Counted from the first letter of the stretch, positions 11,712-25,130 are shown. The stretch is 64,000 bases of DNA from Cunninghamia lanceolata (GCA_027924645.1 BSBN01000254.1:14082501-14146500), one strand, 5' to 3'. A program made the numbers and translations. The notes: a model not told the origin generated them from the sequence alone.

Positions 11712-14246
11712 CGGCATCCCAGTCATTGCAATGTCAACAATGGCCTATGCTGCTTCTTTGACAGGAGTTATATTGATGTACATTTGGTATGCTCCAAAAG
11801 TGTCATGCACGCTCAACATATTCTTCATCACATTGACATTAATCCTTCTTCAAGTAATGACTAGCATCTCTCTACATTCAAAAGTAAGTTCTGTTTTTTC
11901 CAAACTTACAGGTTTTCTTATGTTGTCTAGATTAGGAAAAGTTCACTGAAATAGAGGTGCATTAATTCTCTAGGTAAAAATAGTCAATATGTTAGGATTC
12001 TTCAGTTTACCTATGTTGCAAAATACAGGTTAATGCAGGCCTTATGACAGCAGGACTAATGGGGCTTTACGTTGTTTTCCTCTGCTGGTCTGCTATTCGA
12101 AGGTACTTACAAACAATGTTCAATGCCATTAAACGTCTTTCATTGGAAACATTTCAATTTTTTGTAATCTATGAATATACAATTTTAATGTTCTTATCAT
12201 AGAGAAACCCAAGTTATTTGGCACATTTCTGCTACACACATGCTGAGCACTACAGATATGAGTGGGATTTCTGGTTATGTGTTGTCAGATATTCATATAA
12301 TTGGAATTTCAGTTTATAGACCATCTTTTAAATTCAGATTTCTTCCTGCATTGCCAGTGAACCGGTAACAGAGAAATGTAATACAAGGCCACAAGGAACT
12401 GGAAGAGAAGATTGGCTCACAATTGTTGTAAGATATCAAACTTTTTTTAGTACTACTGATTTAATGCATTTTTTTTGTACAGACCTTATAATTACATTGA
12501 CATAGACTTGAATGACAACCTCATGGAGCCATAAAGTACACATGTTCCAAAGAATCCTAGCTCTTTGATAACTTAATCTACAAATAGTTGAATATATTTC
12601 AAAAAGTCTATTCTTAAACATCATCCACTTTAACAGTCAAAGGTCAATTTTAACCAATAAAAGTAGGACAAATATCTACTACTTTTTGTTGAGGATGAGG
12701 TGTAAAATTTCTATTGATTGTTTGACCATGGAGAATCTTATGTTTTATTAAAATGCATGGTAAATTGCATTTTTATTTTTTGTGCCTTCAGAGCCACTTC
12801 TAAAATCAATTTCTATATTGATTGCTCCTTAGCTTCAAATTCTAGAGGAGATCTAATGAATCATTTTCTATTTTTTTCAACTATAGTGTGTTGCTCTTTA
12901 TGCAAGATGAAGCATCGGTAACAAGAAACTAGCTATAGATATACCTTCCATTTTGATACAAATAGCACTGAGGATTTTGGCATACAGTGAAAATCATAGA
13001 TTTTTATATGACTAGTATATATACCCCTTTCTTATATTATTATCAAAATAAGACAGTTACTGTATTATTAAACCAGTATTATTTTTTGGTTCTAATAGTC
13101 AGGTAATAATTGGTAGAGATTATGCAACTTAGGTCAACATGTGTTCTGACATATTGATACATGCATTTTGCATTTTTAAGCTGACAGAGAACTTATTTAC
13201 TTTCAAATTCTAGTCTGAATGGTTGGCTTGTCCATGGTAAAACTCGGTTTGTTTAGAAACTTGAATTTTTGTTGCAATCATTTGCAGAGTTTTATAATTG
13301 CAGTCTTGGCTATAGTAATGGCAACCTTTTCTACTGGCATTGATTCAAAATCGTTTCAAGTAAGCTCTCTCATTTTTGCTTATTCATGGGACTAAATCTA
13401 CTAATTTATGCATCTTTATCTTTTCAATATCATTAGGAAGCATTAGGTATTTAGGAAAATAACAATATGGCATATCTATTCATTCTAAAACTAGCATAAT
13501 CTACAGTTCCAAAAAGATGAAGTTGAATCAGATGATGACGTTCCATATGGCTATGGATTTTTCCATTTTGTTTTCTCAATGGGAGCCATGTACTTTGCTA
13601 TGCTATTCATTGGTTGGAACTTACACCAAACAATGCAAAAGTAAGTGTCTGCACACCACCTAGATGCTCTTGTATTCAAGTCATTGAAAATGTTTTCATT
13701 TGAATGAGAATATGTTCTTGATATTTAATGTTTCACTGTCAATTTTACCAATATGATTATAACATCAGAAAGACAGTCAATAGTTTTTTATAGTCTATAA
13801 TTTTCAACTGTTTGCTTTCAGGTGGAGCATTGATGTTGGATGGGCCAGTACTTGGGTGAAGATTGTGAATGAATGGCTTGCTGCAGGGCTATACGGTAAG
13901 GCTTTTTGCAATCCTCATTAATTTTGGGGGGGGATAAATTTTATTCATTTTCCGGAAAGTTTTTACTATTTTGCAGATGGAGCTGGAGACTAGTTTCTTT
14001 AGCACACATGCAACTTGAATACTTACCAGATCCTAACGTGATTAAGGATGTTGTTCAAAGAAAACATAAATATTTATTTCATTCTATTATGATTTATCCA
14101 CCTCATATTCAACAGCTACCAAGTCTAACTGTCAATCACATGATCTTTTGCCTTGCTGCTGTGTGCTTCATAATGTAGTTTGGACCTTGATTGCTCCCCT
14201 TGTATGGAAGAATAGAACCAATGGCAGATCAGCATCAAACATTTGA
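11712..14246 (+). CDS. SERINC/TMS-family membrane protein, C-terminal seven exons
   Basis: Seven exons splice with correct phase: 11712-11883, 12029-12102, 12358-12427, 13288-13359, 13507-13640, 13822-13895 and 14179-14246 (stop TGA). All have GT donors and AG acceptors, giving about 221 residues. The protein is multi-pass and shows signatures of plant serine incorporator (SERINC/TMS) proteins: LNIFFITLTLILLQ in one membrane segment, a SEP motif after the next, a cytoplasmic acidic loop (ESDDDVPYGYGFFHFVF), and the end motif DVGWASTWVKI...WTLIAPLVWK. SERINC proteins are endomembrane or plasma-membrane proteins linked to serine-derived lipids; newer structural work suggests lipid scrambling. 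No internal stop or frameshift is present, so this half could be functional. The N-terminal exons must lie left of element A, across an intron longer than 11 kb, or be lost. The first exon boundary is inferred from the acceptor TTTTTTTACATGCAG. Confidence 0.88.
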
Positions 14247-17024
14247 ACCTGTTTGGCTAATGTTCAATTCATTATCCAAGGAGGAGATACATAACTCCGT
14301 CATTCAATGTATAGCATGTCCTTGTACTATATGTGACCCTGATAAGGTTAGTTTCTAAAGAGAATGTTTTACAAGCTATCCAATCATTTACAGTCGTGTA
14401 TATGCTTAGGACGGAAAACTGGTGAAGTCCCTTCGCCTTTTATGTTCTTCAAGTTGGGATTCCTAAGAAATGTTTATCCTGTATCAATATTGCATTTGCG
14501 GACTGCTCATGAGATGTTAGTGATTTACATGTGTCATGTGGTGGCAATAGAAACTTTTATTTTTTTAAAATAAAGGTTTTTCTGATTAATGTAAAGGGAT
14601 TGTCAAATCCTTATTACAAGATGGGTAAAAAGATGCTTTGAGATCACAGTAAAGGAGGAGAATGTAAAAATATTTGTTGAGATTTGCCCCTATACGTGGG
14701 ACCATTAAATAAGTTGAAACATTGCATTTGTCTTAGACTAGGTGACTGATCTATCCTTTGCTTTTGTTAATTTGTGTTTCTTGGACGTATAATTCAAAAT
14801 GTTTTCTATATATGACATATAACTCCAACAATTTGCATATCTACTGGACAAAGGGTACCCACTTTTGACTCCAATAAGATACTTATCAGGCTGAATTCCT
14901 CTAAATGCATTTTAGAGTATTTAAAATATTTCATAGAGTATTATTTTCATATAGAATCTATCTATGTACTTATGAATTTTATAATTTATTAAATGTATCC
15001 AAGGAAAACACCACTTATACCAGCAAATTATTTGAACAATTAAACTAGCAGACCTCTATTTCATTGTTTGGAATAAGTACCTTCTAAGAAATAATTAGAA
15101 CTATAGGCATTACTGAGCTAGGAAAGAATACATGGCCTTTTTAGTCATAAATATAGTCCGTTTAGTGTAATACTGTTTTCTTTAACTATAATTTCAGCAC
15201 CAAATGAAAGACAATCTATGAATGCTCCGTAAATATTACCTAACTATTGATTTTTGCTTCTTTGAATTATGTTTCACCTAAAAGTACAAGTACAAGAGAC
15301 TTTGTCATGCAAAGTTTTGGAAGATGCTTTTGACACCATAAAAGAAACACACATTTTAGATAACTCACTTCACTATTTGAAGAGTACAGAGTGATTTGTA
15401 TAAGGTTCTAATACTACTTGTTTCTAAGATTGTGCTTCTTGTGTTTCACTTCCTATGTACTTCAGGGATTATAGAGCTAGTATCTACTTCTTGAGAGACC
15501 CCGACCTAAAATGAGTCAAAGCAGATTGAACTTCTAGATTATGACTTGTTTTGCAGGTCTCTCGTAATTTAGAAACACTCATTTTGGTTAGTTTCTCTGA
15601 ATTTCAGAAAAGCTGAGTTGAAGCATGAGACACAACCACCTCGGAAATTAAGAAGAAAAGTCCTCATTTACATGCTGAAGACCCCCTTAACCAATGCTGT
15701 TATTGTTGGTACAATCATATCTAAATTATGGTTGGTAGAATCACATCTAAATTATGGTTGGTAGAATCACATCCAAAGATTATGGGATTTTTTCCAAAGT
15801 CAAAGCGAGGAAAGTTGTTGATTCATTGACCATAATATTGATAACCTGTAAAACTGGCTAGAATTTGATCCATGCAAAAGCTTTTGGAGGAAAGATAGAC
15901 CAAAAAGATTAATATGCTTGACCCATCTGTTGCAAAAAATATATAAAGAATTAGGCTCTTATCTTGGACCATAAGTTTCCCATCTTAAGAGTCATAAAAT
16001 AGAAGATGTAATTATAATCATGCTAAATTAGACGACATAAACAAGAATCAAAATGCATTTGGGTCAATAGTATGTTCATGTTGTGTTCATATTTAGCATG
16101 TCTTTTTCCCTATGGTCACACCATTATCAAACCAGGTCTACATTGCACTACCTAAATATAGGTCTGGTCTTTCCTGATTGTACTAAAGTTTATCACTTTT
16201 ATGGAGGCCATGGCCTCCTCTCGCTGTGCCAAGCACCCCATTCAAAACCCAACTTTCAGATTTGTTCTCTCAAGAACCAAGCCAACCAATTGAGGAAGAG
16301 CTCCATGGCTTTATCCTGTATCATGTACAAAGAACTATCAGAAGGCCCACTCTTCCCTTCAAAGAGGAAAAATTGTGTTGCCTTAGCATGAAAAGCCCAC
16401 CAAAGCTGTCTCAATGGATGGACAGACTTTTGGTTGCTTAAAGAAAAGGCTAATGGGGAACCTTCCCAAAGAAAACTAGAAACCATTAGGGTCCTCTAGA
16501 TGGACTCATGATGCTCAAGGGGTATTTTATGAGATTATTTTCCTGCAATCAAGAAAAATAACCTCGCCTTCCAAAGACCTCAGTTCAAGGAAAAATCAGG
16601 CCTATTCATGAAGAATTGATCCCACTGCAGATCTCTCTAGCATAGTGCCCGTACTGGTGAGACTACATTTTCTCCCTAGCTAAGTTTGGCAAGAATCTAA
16701 GCTAAGAATAATAGGCAGGGCAATTGAAGAATACATCATAATATCCAAGTTTAAGCACCCAGGAGCATTGAACCATGTTAGGATTTTTTTTGTGAATGTA
16801 GCTTTCCAATAGCCCTTTCCTCATAATTTCTTGCTAGAGATGGGAAGTTTTAGACGGGAACAACAATAAGATTATGAACACATTCCATTCACTGAGATGC
16901 TGCACCTGTCATGAGCATGGACAACATACAAGGGGTGTCCTCTAAATAGTAACAAACAAGAGAAATATGCAAATGCACCACCTACATAAATAAATGTTGA
17001 AGCTTCAAAAGAATAGAACAAATT
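14247..17024. other. 3' UTR of SERINC gene and intergenic sequence
   Basis: The first few hundred bases are presumably the 3' UTR. The rest is AT-rich. A short tandem array of a ~29-bp unit (three copies, TTGGTAGAATCACATCTAAA type) is at about 15706-15778. ORFs on both strands at 16083-16486 show no recognisable domain. Confidence 0.45.
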
Positions 17025-17175
17025 CGGGGCCTAAATTTGATAGCCGCATTTTTTTTGCTGTAAAATACAACCAAAATTTAATAAAGATTGTATCGCATGA
17101 AAGTGGAGATTTTAGACAAACCGTCAAACACTTCTGTAAGATTATTCTGATATAAATTTCTTATTTCATCTCGAA
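17025..17175 (-). mobile_element. Truncated hAT-type MITE, second copy
   Basis: Read on the + strand this segment matches the reverse complement of the complete MITE at 19504-19766. It opens CGGGGCCTAAATTTGATAGC, compared with CAGGGCTTAAATTTGACAGC. It then shares the TGTAAAATACAAC hairpin arm, the ATTTTAGACAAACCGTCAAA block and GATTAT-CTGATATA. Similarity is lost at about 17175, shortly before the F-box pseudogene, so the distal half is deleted or too diverged to see. Confidence 0.65.
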
Positions 17176-17282
17176 GTGCACTCAATAATAAACTCCCCTG
17201 TATTATTTACCAAAAATATTCATACTTCAGTGGGCATCATTCTGCGCTTGGATCTGAAGCAGAAATTGCCATAAAAGATAGA

Positions 17283-18430
17283 TTAGGTCAGAAACTTCTG
17301 TTGCCAAGGCCACCATAAGTAGGTGCACTCGAAAGGCGATAAGAAAGCGGATGAGAAACCCTTCTTTATTTGTATCCGAAGTTGTGGATCAACGTCATCC
17401 ATTGCAATTTTTCTCACCAGTCTGCTGCTTTCATCATATACACTTAATTCTTCTCCAACAACCACAGTCCATGAGCTGCTGTTAACTGAAATCTGATCAA
17501 TTTCTTTAGGCAAAATGATATCCACTCGACACCACCTCTTGGAGTTCATGTTTTCATCTCCATTCTCTAATTTCCACATAAACCCACATCCCTCGTCGAC
17601 CAAAATTAGGTGCCCATCACTCGCAGCTAAATCCCAGTACAAAGTTGAACAGCTCCACTGTGCCCTAGTATACCAAATCTCTGCATAAAACTCATCTTCT
17701 GAATCATCTGAAAATAATTCATTGGGATTGTGGTGTCTGTCAATCGCATCTGATGGGGGTAAAATTTTTGTCCAACATCTCTTTAGAAAGATTCAATTCT
17801 ACAACCACTCCATTGTGGGATACAAGATCCAACCAGTAAAAACTTCCCCTGTAGTAAACTCCTCTTCCAAAAACCCAAAAACAGCCTAAATCTCCCAACT
17901 TAGATCTATTATATTCCAGGAATCAGACAATTAATCATAGACATCAATCGACTCTGGGTCATCACCCATTACAATAACGAATTGATTGGTGGAAGATTCA
18001 AACGCTTTTCCTATAAATTCATATATGTAGGGGATGCTTAAATCATCGCCATAGGGGAAGAGCTGACGAGGGAGGCGCTTCCAAGCCCTGCTCCTTTCAT
18101 CGTAGATAGAAAATCTGGAACAGTTGACAAACAGAACATGGTGTTGCATGCAAATTCAATGTAATAAGAATACTCACTAGATTTAACGAATGGAACTTTG
18201 TAAATATCTCCACTTCCTTCCATAACCCATGACTGTACGTTGTCAGACTCAAAAAGTAGCGAATTGAAATAGAAAAGCTGAGCTGTATGAAAGATATATG
18301 TTTGGATATATTTTTTGCATGGCAACATATGACGACAGCATCTGATTCCATAATTTCCAGTCTTCAAAACCACAAGGGATCTTCGTGGGAGAAGCCTTGC
18401 TATTATCATTGCCAAATTCCAATTTTCTTT
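17283..18430 (-). pseudogene. F-box protein pseudogene
   Basis: On the minus strand an F-box core (ARLLPRRSLVVLKT, about 18360-18400, continuing in a second frame as WNQMLSS) is followed by F-box-associated or kelch-like blades: SRFSIYDERSRAWKRLP (about 18055-18115), GVYYRGSFYWLDLVSHNG (about 17815-17870) and a C-terminal part ending at 17283. Intact proteins of this kind are substrate receptors of SCF ubiquitin ligases. The coding sequence jumps frame near 18330, 18250, 18150 and 17900 and has stops at about 17931 and 17735. Some jumps might be small introns, but no good splice sites explain all of them, so I call it a pseudogene. The 18453-18773 region contains no further domain. Confidence 0.75.
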
Positions 18431-18452
18431 TTGAAGGGTATGTATCCCTCAT

Positions 18453-19495
18453 ATTAGAAGTGCAGTTGGGTGCCTCCTACATATTGGGACTATCAGGTAG
18501 TCTCACATGTCATAAGCCCTCTATAGACCCAAAATCAGTTGCCCCACATCTAGACTATAAGAGTATCCATTTCTATTTCATTGATTTTGCGAAGCAATAC
18601 CTAACTATTGGACTCAGCCCAAGGTGTGCTTTAATCAAGTTTGATAGGTATTGGCTGTGATTTTTATAAGCTATTTGACAACACATTTCTAAGTTTTGTT
18701 TTTCTTTCTTGCTCATTGAATAGGGCACGACCTCACTCTTGAATGTTATATTTTTCATGTGGTGGAGGAGCAAAGGAATTTGAGAAACTTATTTAAAAAA
18801 TTTGCAATTAGTAAAAGTACTAAAGGTTCTATTAAAAAAAATTGCAATTAGTAAAAGTACTAAAGGTTCTATTAAATGGTCTATAGATATAAATAGATAT
18901 AGGCCTATTTAAATAGTATATATTAATTTTCTTATGGAAAGGCATTATACAAATAGTTGCTGGACAAGACTATAAAAACATTATAAGAAATTTAATTATT
19001 TTTTACAAATAAAAACAATGGAATGATATTAAATGAATAAGCACACGAACGAAATCATGAACGAACCATTAGAGAACTAAATCATAAATAACTCATAGAG
19101 AACTATGGCATCCCATTGAACCAAGAAGAAGTGGCATATCTACTAGTGCCACCAAGTCATCCGCTAAATAAATTCTAAGCAATCAAGACATTAGGTGAAC
19201 CAAAGTACCTAAATAATGTAGGATAATAAAAAATCCATGTTACTAATTCCCCTCATCATAGACACATTTATAGCCATATTATTAAATAGTATACTTTTCA
19301 TTTTCTGACAAAGTTATTATATTTTGTACTAGAAGGCTATAAATATATGTTTGTGAGCCATTTGATAGCACTTTTAGACAAGGGTGTCACAATTAGTATT
19401 AACTATAAGAACTTGAATAAACTTATAATCTTATTTTAAGCTATGTATCTTTCCAAAAATAACATAATATAATGCAATAAGACACATAAATGATA
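18453..19495. other. AT-rich intergenic stretch with one short tandem duplication
   Basis: A 40-bp unit (TTGCAATTAGTAAAAGTACTAAAGG...) is present twice in tandem at 18802-18876. No gene or RNA was recognised. Confidence 0.6.
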
Positions 19496-19503
19496 CATAA
19501 TGC
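19496..19503. repeat. 8-bp target-site duplication CATAATGC, left
   Basis: CATAATGC flanks the MITE at 19504-19766 and recurs exactly at 19767-19774. Eight bases is the hallmark of hAT-superfamily insertion. Confidence 0.85.
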
Positions 19504-19766
19504 TAGGGCTTAAATTTGACTGTCAATTGTCAAGCAATTTTTTTATGACAGTTATCTATTCAACGATACCTTTAAAATACTATAACATACTTTAGTATAA
19601 GTAAATTATATAAAAACCAAATATATATATCAACATAATCCTATTAAATTTTGACAGTTTGTCCAAAATCTCTCCTTTCATATGATACAGTCTTTTCAAA
19701 ATTTTAGTTGTATTTTACAACTAAAATGTGTAAATACAGCTATATAGCTGTCAAATTTAAGCCCTG
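19504..19766 (+). mobile_element. Complete hAT-type MITE (263 bp)
   Basis: Terminal inverted repeats are TAGGGCTTAAATTTGACTG at the left and CAGGGCTTAAATTTGACAG at the right (read inward), differing at two positions. The 8-bp duplications CATAATGC lie outside. The interior has no coding capacity, is AT-rich and carries an internal hairpin (TTTTAGTTGTATTTTACAAC). Such elements are moved in trans by hAT transposases. A truncated relative lies at 17025-17175. Confidence 0.85.
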
Positions 19767-19774
19767 CATAATGC
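19767..19774. repeat. 8-bp target-site duplication CATAATGC, right
   Basis: Exact copy of 19496-19503. Confidence 0.85.
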
Positions 19775-21789
19775 AATAAGGCACATAAAAATACATTATT
19801 CTTAGAAATTTAAAATAAACATTAACTTGTTTATTTCTTATACTATGCATATTTGTAGTGGCAACATATTTTATCAAATGCATTTGAATATTTAATGCTT
19901 ATTTATTATCACAATGCACTTTTATACAACTACAATGTCATGCAAAAGATTTCAAAAACAAATTTACTTACCTTCTATGCATAGGTGTCATGATGAATGC
20001 CATCACTATTATCACTTCCTTTTATAGTAATTGGTTGCTTAATAATTCAAGACTCTAAAAAATATGAGTGTACAATACAAATATTGGATACATAAAGGGT
20101 CATGAAGACATTGAAATAACAATGTAAACATGTATGATAGCAACATGAAAATATATTAATGTTTTAAATGTAACTTCTAAGAAATCATATTACAATATCA
20201 TATTAAATAGTGAGCTCTATGAAAGAAGATCACATCAAATATTCTATTTTATATAGTTATAATTATATGGACACAATTGAAAGAGAAATTATTATTGCAA
20301 GTACAAAGAACATAACATTATTTTAACAACACAATATTTATTTATCAAAATGAACAACAAATAAATTGAATATTTATTGGGTTATTTCTCAAAGATCGAC
20401 TTATAGACAATGATTGCAATCAATGCTCTTCAATTTCCCTATATTCTTAATATATTTTGCATGTTCTATGCCATTCAAATGAGAATGGTGGTGATATTCT
20501 CAAAGTTTTGAGGGATTTAACTCAAGATATAGCAGTGAATGTTAAACCAACCTCTATACATCACCGATATTTATTGTGGCCCTTTCCAATGTTAACCCTT
20601 GCAACTTGTGTATTATTACAATCCATGTCATTTTGAGGGGGACTTGTGTATTATTGCCTCTTGTAATGGGTGAAAGAGGGACACAATTTGGGTGGTTGTG
20701 GGTTTTCTCCCAACTAAATGTTTCCTAAGTATCCCTACAAGGTAGCCATCACTCATCAACAGGATCCTTGGGTCAGGGGCCAATAGTACAGGAGATAGAT
20801 TCTTGATGTCTCCTTCCTTCTTCAGGCTTTGCAAAACCTAGGGGGGTATTCTCTATTCAACATCCATGGGATAAACCTATAAACTTGTTGGGATATTGAT
20901 ATAAAACAAATAAATCCTCTCTAATATAGACCAAAACTGTGAAATAAGTGCAAAGGGGTTATCTTTGGGCCTTATATTCAGTTATGAAAAGAGGATTTGG
21001 AACCTAAAACTACTTCTAAAATCCTAAAGGTTTGTGAATGATATTTGATTTTGTTTTATGTTTGGCTGCAAGACTAGGGCTTTGAATCATAACCTCAATG
21101 TACATTGATACCTTTCTCTGGGTAAGGAGTCAAATAGACATACGTGTGAATGATTCTCATAAACTTAAACCAATAATCAAGTTTCAAGGGGTTTTGTTAG
21201 TATTTGTCTTACAAACACTACCCAAGATAGAGTATTCATTTATCTCTCCTTACAAATATCTTTATTGTAGTATATTCTTCTTCACACTTAACCCAAAACA
21301 TTTAATCTATTCCTTGAACAAAAGTAAGAGATTAAGCATGTAACATAGTGAATCTATATTCCTAAATCTCAAATAACCCTTAGTCACCCATATTCAGAAA
21401 AAGAACACATACAACTTGGAGACAAATAACAGAACACATGCATAAATCATTACTCATTTAAATCAACATGAAACTGATAAGATTTATGCAAAGACATTCA
21501 CATATAACTCATAAACTTACAAGACAAGAGATGAGACAACCAACAAGCATGTATTTTAATCACTCTTCAAAATTTCCCAAATCTTCAACAACACAAAAAT
21601 GAGTAACAAAGTTTTTTTATAGACCAAGAACGCGCACTCAACATTGATTACATTGTCATTTCAAAAGTTGCTTGATACAATGCACCAGCAAGATGGCGTT
21701 GAGAACATTAATTTCATTTGAGAGAAGAAAAGAGAAAAACTAGATGGTCTTTTGAGATGTGTAGCCGCTTAAAGATCTGCTTTGTTAAT
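19775..21789. other. AT-rich sequence without recognised genes
   Basis: Short ORFs on either strand (for example 20628-20834 minus, 21098-21343 plus) show no domain and no homologous partner in the window. Confidence 0.5.
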
Positions 21790-24700
21790 GCTGGGGAGAT
21801 GGTCGTTGGCCTGTTCAATCCTATGACCCATACTTGTCCTTCCACTCACTATATGTCTTTTCAGATGGCCAAGGGAATGAGATAATCTCTGCAATTATCC
21901 CATTATGACTGGCATACTTGGCATCCAATATAATCTTCACATTCTTACCAAATATTTCAAAATTTATTTCAACTATGTGCAACTTCTCAAGTGATAAGCT
22001 CAACACCTACATAGTTGGATCCCCATCATCACAACAAGTGGGAATTAATTGGTAACCATTATCTATTTTCTCCTTTTCCCACTTGTCCCGGTCTTTAGTT
22101 TTCCCATCACCCTCCAAAATGTGTGGCAGCCATTTTGTATCCATCTTCTCTATAGCTTGAATCCTCTCCACCAAAACCTGATCTAATTTCAATTAAAAAC
22201 CAACAACTCCCTCAAGATGCGGCAACATCTCCATCACTAGTTTTAACTCAGGGGGTGCCTATGCATCAAATTTTGAACACCTGAGAAAATCTCTGACCTC
22301 TGTAGTCCTTGGCAACCACCTAGTTTTTACACTTAATAGCCCCTGCTTATCAGATTCATGTTTCTCATAGGCTATGATTAATTGTGAATAAGTCCTCTAG
22401 GTCTCCTCCACTCTAGCCAAGATTTTTTTCACCCTATTTTTTATCAGATTAGTGACCATATCTTTCACTTTATTCTCCTTTCCTCCAATTTTCTATTATC
22501 TTCCTATAATTCTATGATTTCAGATAGAAGAGGCTCTATATCAGTTGGGAAGGACTCTGCTATTGGAATCATTGGAGGGGGAGCTAAAATACTAGGTCCG
22601 AATAACAATTGCTGCCTCAACCTATTATTTTCTACAACTGCTTGAGCATATTTGAGTTGCAGCTCATTGTGATCCTTCTGCAATTTATTAGTGACTGCTT
22701 CTGCAAATTATGCAGTTTGAACATTCAAGCTAGCAGATTGGAGAGAAGGGGTGTTAGATACTCTTTTTATTATTACATCTCCAACCAATTCCCCCAATTC
22801 AACCCTAGGCTTATTATTGTTTGGGGCTACAACCCATATTGCTAGTGTTTCAAATCTAGGGTTGAAGGCTACAGCCGAGAGAGCCTTTTCAATCTACTCA
22901 CCTATTATGTTTGAGTCATCTCTGGTAATTGTATCAAATAATGGCATATGATAGGGTCCAATGAGGAAGAAGTAAAATATTGCTCTTTGCAACCAAAGCC
23001 CTTCCTTCCTCTGGAGTCATTTTACTTATGGATTGATTCACTTCTTTTAAGACCCTTTGAGTGATGACATCATATTCAGTAGGGTCTTCCCCAGCCTTAG
23101 CATTCTCAATCCTCTTTAGAAACTCTTCACTCCTTACCTTCAAAACATAACTCCTGAATTCAAGAGTATTGACAAATTCTTCATCTTCTAAAAATTTGTT
23201 ACAGGCCAAGACCCTAACATCCTCAATGTCCACAACTGGATTCCTCATTGTTCTCACTATCCTATTTTCATGGGATGAATAGGGTCTCAATCTATTAGGT
23301 GAATTCACCCGAGGGACAACTTCTTGCATATGTTCTTCTTCTTCCAAATCTACAACCTCAACCTCCTCAGGGTTTTCTAGATCAATGATTTTTGCTCTTT
23401 TAGCAGGGGAGGGACCAACTGATTCCCTTTTGACATCATACCCTCTGCTAGAACTGTCAGGCTCATAAGTGGGCTTCTCTTCTCCTACAGGGGCAGAACC
23501 AATCGGCTACTCTGCATTGTCCAACATTTTCTCAATCCTTTGAATTAGGTCCTGTGCATCTGCAAATGCACCTTAATATGCAGGATTTGCCCTTTTCTTC
23601 ATCTTCTCACTTATCATAATAGTGTCCCACTTAATCCTTAAGTGATGTACATCATTCATTGTGAAACAATTCCTGACAGGATCCTCATTCAGGTCAACCT
23701 AATGGAAACATCTTGGCCTTCCTTTGCTAACCCTTACCCTGTTGATGAAGCCCTCAGGATCAAAATGTCTTAGATGCTCCAAATACATCCCAAAATACTA
23801 CATGACTGAATAAATTTGAACTAGTCCACTTTTGTTAGCTATTAGAAAATCATTAAATCTAAGGGAAGTAGGAAAGAATGAGCCCTTCCTATGCCTCCTC
23901 AGATGCTCCTTGTCAGAATCATTCAATTACCTAATGACTTCTAAAAATGCCACTCTTTTAGGCACATATTTAGGCAGTATATGTGGTGGGGTCTCACATC
24001 CATAGACCCTTATGCAAGTAGTGTTCTCATGGAAGAACCAATCACCCCAATTGTGATCAATCCCTAAGTGAGGAGTCCTATCTAAAGGCCTTAAGAAATC
24101 TAGCACATCAGGATGCAGCCTTTCACCTTTTGGTTCCAAGAATCCAAGGACTTTTCTCACGAAATACTCTTCAAAAATAATATAATCTACTGTAGTGCAA
24201 TTCATATCAATCATGCAAGTCCATATTTGTATTGGAAACATGTTTCCTTGAGCATCTGCACTCTTAACATGTAGATTATGGTGCAACATCCCAGACAAAG
24301 CAAATAAGAGCATGTGATACAACAGAGAGTACCATGCAAATTCAACAGGGACATCTGGTTTAGACATGTTGTTCTTAATATATGTCATCTATTTGTACAT
24401 ATGGTCAGCAATGTAAGTTGCATAATCATATGGCTCTTTGACCTCCTGATTCTAGATATCAACTGCTATCATCATTAAAGAAATGGACATTCTGTCTAAA
24501 GCATCTCTGCATAGCACTTGACACAGATTGTGGTAAGTCCTGACAAAATTGTCCATAAACATACTGCAATGGAAGGGCTCCTTCTCATTGGCTGAAATGT
24601 TCTCCAATTTACCATCTACACCCCTTGGCCAATGCTTGGCTAGGTTGTAGTCCCTATAAGCACATTTCACATTCTGGTATTTCTTCTTCATAGCAGCAAG

Positions 24701-25130
24701 ATCAATTGGCTTGCTAGCTGCAGGGTGTAAATTAAACATTGTAGAAATGAACCCTCAGGTAAGATTAATAATTTTTGAACCGTTTCCAACTATGACTGTC
24801 CTTGTAGCAGGATCATATCTTAATGCTATTACCCTAACTAGGTCAGGGTTAGGGAAAACATTGGGATAAACAAGCTTATCCAAATCATATTTCCAGGCAT
24901 GACAAATAGGGGCCTTATAATCCATTCTCCTCTACTAATGTTCAAAGACAATCCAACCTGGGATAGGCAACATGGCATCTCGACAATTGCAATACTAATC
25001 TAGGAATTTATCATCGGGCCCACCTAGCCCATACATTTTCAAGGCCGTCCTAGTAGAACCAGGGAGCTGGATCATGAGATCCTCATTTAAACTACACAGA
25101 GGTGGAGGGTTGACTCACTTGACTCATTTT
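21790..25130 (-). pseudogene. Decayed ~1,100-codon reading frame of an unrecognised protein
   Basis: Open segments at 24739-24452, 24388-23927, 23347-22934, 22192-22007 and 22006-21821 are all in the same minus-strand frame. They are separated mainly by single nonsense codons, with one local frame excursion between about 22940 and 22200. I counted roughly 18 stops. Those inspected fit CAG/CAA to TAG/TAA or CGA to TGA. The N-terminal half looks globular and rich in aromatics and His (HNWGDWFFHEN, GRPRCFH, HHLRIKWD). The middle has a basic PAKRAK nuclear-localisation-like motif followed by an acidic run. The C-terminal third is charged and coiled-coil-like with heptad-rich stretches (for example 22640-22700). 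No reverse transcriptase, integrase or transposase motif was seen. I do not recognise the family. It could be an accessory protein of a large retroelement or a domesticated repeat gene. Confidence 0.7.

Noticed and set aside
16083..16486. Opposing ORFs of about 70-100 codons
   Set aside because: No splice context, no conserved motif; a faint LINE-like FLWEG word on the minus strand is too short to support a call.
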